From Clostridia bacterium (GTDB lineage Bacteria > Bacillota > Clostridia > Oscillospirales > Acutalibacteraceae): a DNA stretch of 6,859 nt. The stretch spans positions 1-6,859 of the forward strand of contig JAFVAZ010000068.1 of NCBI GenBank assembly GCA_017480265.1, in the 5' to 3' direction. The stretch's first letter is position 1. Every line of letters begins with the position of its first letter. Of the stretch, positions 1-4,892 are shown in pieces. The position numbers and the translations under genes were made by a program. Below the pieces are notes generated by a model. The model saw only the letters and a list, made by a program, of their open reading frames with translations. It did no database searches and was not told the DNA's origin.

Positions 1-576
1 AAGATAGAATACTTGGTAGTTGGTCTTGGCAACCCCGGGCTTAAATATGAAAAGACACGCCACAATGCTGGATTTATAGCGGTTGACTTGATCGCTAAGA
101 AGCTAGGTGTGGATATTTCTAAATCTAAATTTGATGCTCTATTTGCCGAAGCTACTATATAAGGCAAGCGCGTATTTTTAGTGAAGCCTCAAACCTTCAT
201 GAATCTAAGCGGAAAAGCTGTAACTCAATTTATGCAGTACTACAAAATCCCTTGCGAAAAAACAATCATAATCTTTGACGATATATCTTTAGCCCCGGGG
301 AATATTAGAATCAAGCGCAAAGGCAGCCACGGGGGACACAACGGAATGAGAAATATAATAGCTTTGTCTGGAACTGATAACTTCCCTAGGATAAAAATTG
401 GCATCGGCGCAAAGCCCACAGACTGGGATTTGTCCGACTGGGTTACTTCAGAATTTTCCGAAAATGATTTTAAAAAGTTAGGGCCAGCCATGAAAGATGC
501 TTTCTCTGCTTTAAAATTAATCTTAGATGATAAAATAGATGAAGCTATGAATCTTTCCAATAGAAAGAATGTTTAA
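1..576 (+). pseudogene. pth: Peptidyl-tRNA hydrolase, 5' end cut by window, interrupted by an in-frame TAA
   Basis: Pth hydrolyses the ester bond of peptidyl-tRNAs released from stalled ribosomes, recycling tRNA in the cytoplasm; it is usually essential in bacteria. Codon 1 of the window (AAG) is probably the residue just after the start Met. The first part reads VVGLGNPG and TRHNAGF, holding the catalytic Asn (codon 11) and His (codon 21). Codon 54 (160-162) is TAA. The same frame then continues without any indel through KPQTFMNLSG, FDDISLAPG (catalytic Asp, codon 94) and KGSHGGHNG to a normal TAA at 574-576. Read through, the product would be about 192 residues, the usual size. Comparison with the B. 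subtilis protein recalled from memory puts the stop at a poorly conserved position just before the G-K-K/R-V strand, so one base change explains it. A GTG at 181 could restart translation, but it has no Shine-Dalgarno sequence and the product would lack Asn and His. Identity is certain; whether the gene is dead, recoded or a sequencing error is not. Confidence 0.88.
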
Positions 577-728
577 GGAAACACGTGTTAGTGTATAAAG
601 TGATGTGGCATGAACTGATTTATCTGCGTTATTTTATTCAAAAAGTATGCAATTCAAGTCCCTTCTTTTGTTTCTACATCTGTTATGGCATAATTTACCT
701 GATTTATGAAGTCCTTACCAAACACATA

Positions 729-752
729 AAACCATACCTTACAGCATGGTTT
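729..752. repeat. Short inverted repeat (hairpin) upstream of the transposase relic
   Basis: AAACCAT (729-735) and ATGGTTT (746-752) form a perfect 7-bp stem around a 10-nt loop. No T-run follows directly, so it is a poor candidate for an intrinsic terminator. Its place 20 nt before the first recognisable transposase codons would allow a role as an element-internal structure, but this is inference. Confidence 0.3.
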
Positions 753-771
753 CTACTTTGATTAAATTTTA

Positions 772-1220
772 GATGCTTTTGCTCTTTTTGTTCCTTTTTC
801 CATTGACCAGGACAAAAGCACAAAAAAGCCCTGGAGGCCACAAGCACGAAGATTTTAAATACGATAAATTGAACACCTCCCTACATTTGTCCCGACAGAC
901 AAAATCTGCAATTTATGTGAAATCAGACTCATCGCCACAGAAACGAATACCGAGTCTATCCCAATTATTCAGTCTGTTTTAGTTGTAAAATTCGTGTAAA
1001 ATACACTAAACATCGTCAAAGTTTAAGTTTGCCTTATCAAAATGTACTTGGCGATGTGGATAAACGGATTCAAGGAAAATACCATAAAATTCTTGGCAAG
1101 TATGGGGGCATAATGCTCCATTTTGCTAATCTTCTCAACCTTTTTCTTTTTCATCTCTTAGCCCATTGTTTTAATTATTGTTTTAATTCCAGTTTATTAG
1201 GGTATTTGGTACATATTTAG
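772..1220 (+). pseudogene. Relic of an IS1182-like DDE transposase, frameshifted
   Basis: Three frames together recall the C-terminal half of IS1182-type transposases. Frame 1 (772-837) gives DAFALFVPFSIDQDKSTKKP. Frame 2 (about 836-879) gives GHKHEDFKYDKLN. Frame 3 (from 882) gives YICPDRQNLQF, then a TGA stop at 918-920, then NEYRVYPNYSVCFSCKIR, KYTKHRQS and DVDKRIQ. This matches the family order 'xPxxDxxxx...xDFxYDxxxxxYxCPxGxxL...YxxxxCxxCxxxxxCTK...'. The third cysteine of the Cys cluster is Tyr (KYTK). Frame 3 stays open to a TAG at 1218-1220, but residues after about 1080 (hydrophobic, Phe/Leu-rich) no longer look like the family's IVEHPFGTIK segment. The N-terminal DDE half is missing and no terminal repeats are convincing. 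Transposition is not possible from this copy. The family call is from memory of the motif pattern, not from a search. Confidence 0.6.
1165..1188. repeat. Perfect 12-bp tandem duplication
   Basis: ATTGTTTTAATT occurs twice head to tail (1165-1176 and 1177-1188) inside the AT-rich tail of the transposase relic. It is probably a slippage product and fits a neutrally drifting region. Confidence 0.75.
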
Positions 1221-1277
1221 AAGGAAAAGGCAACAAATGTGCTAGACTACGGAATATTAAACACTTCCACAGCCGAG

Positions 1278-1417
1278 TATGGAAACAAAAGAGCTTCAAG
1301 CTAAAACCATTTAGGGAATAAACCAATGTAGTATTTTTCACAGATTATATAAAAAACTGGCTAGAGCATAAAGAAAAACTAGTTGCGATACTTACTATAT
1401 AAGCATTTGTTTCCATA
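1278..1417. repeat. 12-bp inverted repeat pair framing 140 bp
   Basis: TATGGAAACAAA at 1278-1289 is repeated as its exact reverse complement, TTTGTTTCCATA, at 1406-1417. The match does not extend on either side and no flanking target duplication is evident. The pair could be the ends of a small non-autonomous element or a long-range stem. Chance is not excluded in such AT-rich DNA. Confidence 0.4.
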
Positions 1418-1606
1418 TTTTTAGCCTTTAAAATTAACTTTATGAGATATAAAAAAGCCAAAAACATATTGTGGACTATTTATGAGATCAAATTTTGCTC
1501 AGGAAAAGTAAACAAAACTGAGATGCCATCTTTAAAATACATAAAAAAGCATACGCATGATATTCAAATGATCTTGAAGCAACTCAACTACACAAGCTTA
1601 ATGTAG
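1322..1606 (+). pseudogene. Broken reading frame, possible small membrane protein remnant
   Basis: I do not recognise a family. One frame runs from just after a TAA at 1319-1321 to a TAG at 1604-1606, interrupted only by TAA at 1400-1402. Before the stop it reads FTDYIKNWLEHKEKLVAILT, and after it AFVSIFLAF followed by the basic stretch FMRYKKAKNI. The hydrophobic run on both sides of the stop would make one membrane segment preceded by a charged helix, a layout typical of a single-pass protein. The part after the stop has an ATG at 1442 that would give about 54 residues, with no ribosome binding site. The frame also stays open for some distance upstream of 1319. The unusually stop-poor frame suggests a gene in decay, but chance is possible. 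Confidence 0.3.
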
Positions 1607-1639
1607 CACGTTTTTCTGCAGTATACGTACCGTGAAATT

Positions 1640-1667
1640 TTGCGAAAAATCAGCCGAGTGCTATAAT
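1640..1667 (+). promoter_or_regulatory. Extended -10 promoter for the trkA pair
   Basis: A perfect -10 TATAAT (1662-1667) is preceded by the extended motif TG at 1659-1660. A weaker -35, TTGCGA (1640-1645, 4 of 6), lies 16 nt upstream. The expected start of transcription, about 7 nt after the -10, falls at or beside the GGGGAGG of the ribosome binding site, giving a leader of only about 10-15 nt. That leaves no room for a riboswitch or attenuator, so any control must act on initiation. Confidence 0.7.
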
Positions 1668-1673
1668 AGTGAT

Positions 1674-1680
1674 GGGGAGG
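1674..1680 (+). promoter_or_regulatory. Ribosome binding site deciding the first trkA start
   Basis: GGGGAGG ends 4 nt before the ATG at 1685 and 7 nt before the ATG at 1688. The second spacing is closer to optimal, so translation probably begins MNILVVGCGRLG rather than MMNIL. Confidence 0.7.
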
Positions 1681-1684
1681 TTTT

Positions 1685-2311
1685 ATGATGAATATACTGG
1701 TAGTAGGATGCGGGAGACTGGGGGCTCGCCTTGCAAATACTTTGTTTGATCAAGGACACACTGTATCTGTCATAGATAATAAAGAAGAGGCTTTTAATCA
1801 ACTGGACGATGAATTTGACGGGCTAACTGTTTTGGGTATGCCGATGGAAATGAATGTTTTAAGAGAAGCCGGGATCGAGAGTTGCGATGCCGTAGCTGTT
1901 GTGACACCGGACGACAACTTAAATATAACGGTATCGCAGATTGTGAAGGAGTTTTTTTATATCGATAACGTCGTAGCTAGGATAAATGATCCGGCACGAG
2001 AGCAAGTGTTTTACAATTTAGGATTAAAGACAGTATGCCCGACAAATTTAACTTGTGGGGTTTTATCTTCTGCCATTACTCAGAAGATAATGGAAAAGCA
2101 GATGAACTTTGGCGTGCATACTTTAGGTATAAATACCAGAGAAGTTGACCACCGGATGATAGGGCGGGAACTGAAACATCTGCCGGTAAAATCTTCTGAA
2201 ACAGTAGTAGGGATCGCAAAAGCAAATGGAGAATTGCTCCTATACGATGGCAGACAAAAAATTATAATTAATCCCCACGATCGCATTATCTACGCAAGAG
2301 TGGCCGATTAA
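1685..2311 (+). CDS. TrkA/KtrA-type K+ uptake regulatory protein (RCK domains), first copy
   Basis: This is a cytoplasmic gating subunit of Trk/Ktr-type potassium systems. RCK proteins of this kind form rings under a membrane pore protein and respond to NAD(H) or nucleotides. The N-terminal RCK_N (TrkA_N) Rossmann domain shows VVGCGRLG (residues 6-13) and the acidic Asp31 at the end of the second strand (SVIDNKEE) that binds the adenosine ribose. The region to about residue 125 completes the domain, including VTPDDNLN and VVARINDP. The rest (about 135-208) is an RCK_C (TrkA_C) ligand domain ending HDRIIYARVAD. At 208 residues it is typical of single-RCK subunits. The outer ATG is listed; the ATG at 1688 has better ribosome spacing. 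The next gene, a divergent paralogue, starts 35 nt after its TAA, so the two form an operon. No TrkH/KtrB pore gene lies in this window. Confidence 0.88.
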   Translation: MMNILVVGCGRLGARLANTLFDQGHTVSVIDNKEEAFNQLDDEFDGLTVLGMPMEMNVLREAGIESCDAVAVVTPDDNLNITVSQIVKEFFYIDNVVARINDPAREQVFYNLGLKTVCPTNLTCGVLSSAITQKIMEKQMNFGVHTLGINTREVDHRMIGRELKHLPVKSSETVVGIAKANGELLLYDGRQKIIINPHDRIIYARVAD

Positions 2312-2346
2312 AGTGCTTTTTATATCTTAAACAAAAGGAGAGAAAT

Positions 2347-3009
2347 ATGAAAGTTGTGATAGTCGGAGGAGGTAATCTGGGGTATAACCTAGCTCTTTCG
2401 CTGATTGATAAAGATTATGAAGTTCGTTTGATAGAAAAAGATAAAAATATTTGCGCACTGCTTGCCAATAAACTTGATGCTGAGATTATATGCGGAGATG
2501 GATCAGAGATTGAGGTTTTAGCAGATGCTATAAAAGGCAAAGTAGATTGCTTTATTGCCGTAACAGATAAAGACCAAGATAATTTGGTTGCATCGCAATT
2601 AGCTCAAAAGCGCTTCCAGATTAAAAAAGTAATCACTCGTGCGAATAACCCTAGAAATCTTGAAGCCCTGAGAAAACTTGGCATTGCAAATGCAGTATGC
2701 AGTACAGAGCTAATCATTAAACTAATAGAGCAAGAGCTTGATAGTGCAGGCGGGAGATTGATCGCAAGTTTAAATAAGGGACAAGCCGGGATTTGTGAAT
2801 TGCAAGTAATAAGAGATGCAAAGGTTATAGGCAAAGCTTTAAAAGATATAAAGTTACCTAAATCTTCATTGATCGTATCCTTACTACGCGACGACGAACT
2901 TATCATCCCACAAGGTGATACTACTCTTGCGCTGGGGGATGAAGTAATTGCTATATGCAGTAGTGAATCGCAAAAGAAATTGATTAAGATTTTTTCAGAG
3001 AAATGGTAA
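2347..3009 (+). CDS. TrkA/KtrA-type K+ uptake regulatory protein (RCK domains), second copy
   Basis: This second RCK protein of 220 residues is paralogous to the one upstream but clearly diverged. The dinucleotide motif is IVGGGNLG (residues 5-12), with Glu30 (RLIEKDKN) in the ribose-binding position where the first copy has Asp. ICGDGSE and AVTDKDQDN are classic TrkA_N motifs, and ITRANNPRN matches the inter-lobe segment. RCK_C covers about 136-220, with LGDEVIAIC near the end. AGGAG at 2336-2340 lies 6 nt before the ATG. It presumably shares the upstream promoter, and no terminator is seen in the 35-nt gap. Two tandem TrkA genes could form a heteromeric ring, in the manner of the two RCK halves of a full-length TrkA, but this is inference. 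The partner channel must be encoded elsewhere, or these proteins act on something other than K+ transport. Confidence 0.88.
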   Translation: MKVVIVGGGNLGYNLALSLIDKDYEVRLIEKDKNICALLANKLDAEIICGDGSEIEVLADAIKGKVDCFIAVTDKDQDNLVASQLAQKRFQIKKVITRANNPRNLEALRKLGIANAVCSTELIIKLIEQELDSAGGRLIASLNKGQAGICELQVIRDAKVIGKALKDIKLPKSSLIVSLLRDDELIIPQGDTTLALGDEVIAICSSESQKKLIKIFSEKW

Positions 3010-3016
3010 AATAACG

Positions 3017-3041
3017 AAAAAAGCAATATGTGCGCATTTGC
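3017..3041 (-). terminator. Intrinsic terminator of mtaB
   Basis: Read on the minus strand, GCAAATG (3041-3035) pairs with CATATTGC (3030-3023) as a 7-bp stem with one bulged base and a 4-nt loop. Six T residues follow directly (3022-3017). It lies about 70 nt past the mtaB stop codon. Confidence 0.65.
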
Positions 3042-3055
3042 AAAGATAGGGATAT

Positions 3056-3080
3056 GGTGAGTCATTTACCTTATTTTATT
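3056..3080 (+). terminator. Possible weak terminator of the trkA pair
   Basis: GGTGA (3056-3060) can pair with TTACC (3066-3070), including one G-T pair, around a 5-nt loop, followed by TTATTTTATT. The stem is short, so efficiency is doubtful, but its place 47 nt after the second trkA stop is suitable. Confidence 0.35.
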
Positions 3081-3107
3081 CCATTCTCTCATTATTTTTA
3101 TGAAATA

Positions 3108-4397
3108 CTACAGTAATTCTCCTAGGCAGTATTTATCGTTTGCTTCAGTTAATTTTACCTTTAAAATTTTTGCAGATAAATCTTCTTGAGTTTTCACTAA
3201 AACCGGTACGTAATTTTTTGTATATCCTTCAAAAAAATCGCGCCCATGGCGTCTTTCGAACAAAACTTCATCTATATTGCCTATTTGTTCTTTTAAAAAT
3301 TCACGATTCAATTGAGCAGCAAAGTGTAACATTTTTTTGATTCTTTCATTTTTTACTTCTGGTGCTACTTGATTTTTAAATTCGGCGGCCTTTGTACCCG
3401 GACGGATGGAGTATGGGAAAACGTGGATTTTAGCAAATTTTATTTTCTTTACAAAATCTAAGGTTTTTTCAAACTCCTCATCGGTTTCTCCTGCAAATCC
3501 TACCATTATATCGGTGGTAATGGCAGCATTTTTAAAATATGCTCTCAAATTTTTTACTATTTCTTCATAATCTGATACGGTATAATTTCGATTCATTCTT
3601 TTTAAAGTTTCGTTGCATCCACTTTGTAAAGAAATGTGGAATTGAGGGCATAGTTTTTCTATTTTTGCAAGTCGCTTTACTACTTCCAGCTCCATCTTTT
3701 CAGGTTCTAGAGAACCCAACCGGATCCTTTTTATTGCACTATAAGAGCTAACTAATTCAATAGCATTACATATATTTACGTTTAGATCTTGTCCATAAGA
3801 AGAAAGATTTATGCCAACTAAAACAATTTCTTGATAGCTATTTTCAGTCAACGCCTCGATCTCTTTTTTTATATTTTCAAGTGTTTTAGATCTTACTCGG
3901 CCCCTTGCAAATGGAATAATACAATAAGAGCAAAATCTATCACATCCGTCTTCTATTTTTAAAAAAGCTCTGGTTCTATCGTTAAAGCTTTGTATTGTCA
4001 AATTTTCAAAAGTGCAACCATTTTTATAGGGTTTTATATCTATTATTTTTTGAGGATTTTCTAAATAATCTTTAACTTTTTCTAAGATCGATTCTTTACC
4101 AATATTCCCCGCAATTATATCAGCTTGAGACAGATATTTAACCTTTTCAGGGAAAGCCTGCACCATGCATCCCGTCAAGACAATTATTGCTTTAGGGTTT
4201 ACTCTTCTATACTTATGTAGCATTTTCCTTACTTTTTTATTGCTCTCCTCCGTTACAGTACAGGAATTTATTATCAAAACATCTGCGCTTTTAGGTCCCA
4301 AAGCTTTTTCAAATCCTGCTTTAATAAACATCTCCAATATAGCTTGCGATTCATATTGATTTACCTTACAGCCTAAGGTTGAAATGAATATTTTCAT
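3108..4397 (-). CDS. mtaB: tRNA (t6A37) methylthiotransferase, MtaB type
   Basis: This radical-SAM enzyme adds a methylthio group to N6-threonylcarbamoyl-adenosine 37, making ms2t6A in ANN-decoding tRNAs such as tRNA-Lys and helping codon reading. The N-terminal UPF0004 domain carries the three cysteines of the auxiliary cluster: C10 in TLGCKVNQYES, C46 in NSCTVTEES and C77 in LTGCMVQ. The radical SAM cluster is C152-x3-C156-x2-C159 (DGCDRFCSYCIIP). Further family blocks are LVGINLSSYG, RLGSLEP, HISLQSGC, TTDIMVGFAGE and FPYSIRPGT. A TRAM RNA-binding domain fills about 370-429. The TLGCKVN start and the length of 429 favour MtaB over MiaB or RimO. AAGGAG (complement of 4404-4409) lies 6 nt upstream of the ATG. 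A candidate minus-strand -10, TAGAAT (4417-4412), is so close that the transcript would begin in the ribosome binding site, so the true promoter is uncertain. The gene converges on the trkA pair and diverges from the HPr-like gene. Confidence 0.92.
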   Translation of the reverse strand: MKIFISTLGCKVNQYESQAILEMFIKAGFEKALGPKSADVLIINSCTVTEESNKKVRKMLHKYRRVNPKAIIVLTGCMVQAFPEKVKYLSQADIIAGNIGKESILEKVKDYLENPQKIIDIKPYKNGCTFENLTIQSFNDRTRAFLKIEDGCDRFCSYCIIPFARGRVRSKTLENIKKEIEALTENSYQEIVLVGINLSSYGQDLNVNICNAIELVSSYSAIKRIRLGSLEPEKMELEVVKRLAKIEKLCPQFHISLQSGCNETLKRMNRNYTVSDYEEIVKNLRAYFKNAAITTDIMVGFAGETDEEFEKTLDFVKKIKFAKIHVFPYSIRPGTKAAEFKNQVAPEVKNERIKKMLHFAAQLNREFLKEQIGNIDEVLFERRHGRDFFEGYTKNYVPVLVKTQEDLSAKILKVKLTEANDKYCLGELL

Positions 4398-4453
4398 TAA
4401 TGGCTCCTTATATTCTAAATTTCATTTTTCTTTATTTTGAAAATGCGATATAC

Positions 4454-4482
4454 TTGACCGATTTAATTAATACTGTTAATAT
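4454..4482 (+). promoter_or_regulatory. Promoter of the HPr-like gene
   Basis: TTGACC (4454-4459, 5 of 6) is followed after 17 nt by TAATAT (4477-4482, 4 of 6), which carries an extended TG at 4474-4475. It lies in the 132-nt gap shared with the divergent mtaB gene and predicts a leader of about 40 nt. No clear cre-like operator is visible. Confidence 0.55.
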
Positions 4483-4529
4483 GGTAAATGAAAGATAAAG
4501 TTTTTACATTTTAGGAGGCTACAGGTAAA

Positions 4530-4784
4530 ATGTACACGGAAGATATTTTATTATCTGACATTGAAACTGTTAAAAAATTTGTTTCTTTTGCTAATAATTT
4601 CGATTTCCCAGTCAATATCATATCAGGGAAATATGTAATAAACGGTAAGTCTATCATGGGTATCTTTGGTTTGGATATCACTAAGCCTATCAAAGTAGAA
4701 GTCGATGAAAGCTATCCATCGGAGTTTAAAGAGCAATTAAAAAAATTCAAATTTAATCAAAGTTTACACTCTATTACATTATAG
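4530..4784 (+). CDS. HPr-like protein lacking the phospho-histidine
   Basis: This 84-residue protein has the HPr fold signature ANNFDFPVNI...VINGKSIMGIFGLDI. HPr normally carries phosphate from enzyme I on His15 and is regulated through Ser46. Here KSIMG keeps the serine (residue 41). Aligning without gaps from there, the His15 position falls on Asp10 and the Arg17 position on Glu12 (LSDIETVKKF), so phosphotransfer in the PTS is very unlikely. The situation recalls Crh of B. subtilis, which keeps Ser46 but not His15 and works as a corepressor with CcpA. A comparable role is inference, since whether HPr kinase recognises this serine is unknown. AGGAGG (4513-4518) lies 11 nt before the ATG, slightly far. 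The gene appears monocistronic, and no good terminator is seen in the 108 nt that follow. Similar His-less HPr-family proteins occur in Clostridia, to my recollection. Confidence 0.75.
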   Translation: MYTEDILLSDIETVKKFVSFANNFDFPVNIISGKYVINGKSIMGIFGLDITKPIKVEVDESYPSEFKEQLKKFKFNQSLHSITL

Positions 4785-4892
4785 ATGATAAAACTTGCTA
4801 TATCAACATACAGTTCTATAATTTTGGGTAGAATTGGAGCTATTTGAGAAAAACAGCACCAACATCTTTTATTATACTACCTCAGAATAGCA

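Larger units (their letters stand above)
577..1639. other. Gene-poor decayed region between pth and the trkA pair
   Basis: This stretch of just over 1 kb holds no intact gene with a ribosome binding site. Stops are frequent in all frames on both strands. What can be recognised is listed separately: a transposase relic (about 772-1220), a hairpin just upstream of it (729-752), a 12-bp tandem duplication (1165-1188), an inverted repeat pair (1278-1417) and a broken frame (1322-1606). The segment 577-771 shows nothing I recognise. In many Clostridia pth is followed closely by mfd (general knowledge); mfd is absent here, so the usual neighbourhood has probably been broken by insertion or rearrangement. 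Confidence 0.6.

Noticed and set aside
580..589. Perfect 10-bp palindrome AACACGTGTT just after the pth stop
   Set aside because: It has no loop or T-run for a terminator and no associated promoter to make it an operator.
603..761. A 52-codon plus-strand frame beginning MWHELIYLRYF
   Set aside because: It has no ribosome binding site, shows no recognisable motif and lies in decayed spacer; its hydrophobic content follows from the T-rich composition.
773..982. Possible independent small gene with a hydrophobic start
   Set aside because: Its middle (EDFKYDK) belongs to the transposase relic and the motif continues in the next frame; there is no ribosome site.
4785..4892. Gap between the HPr-like gene and the lysozyme stop examined for terminators or small RNAs
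   Set aside because: Only weak 5-bp stems (for example TGATA/TATCA) without T-runs were found.
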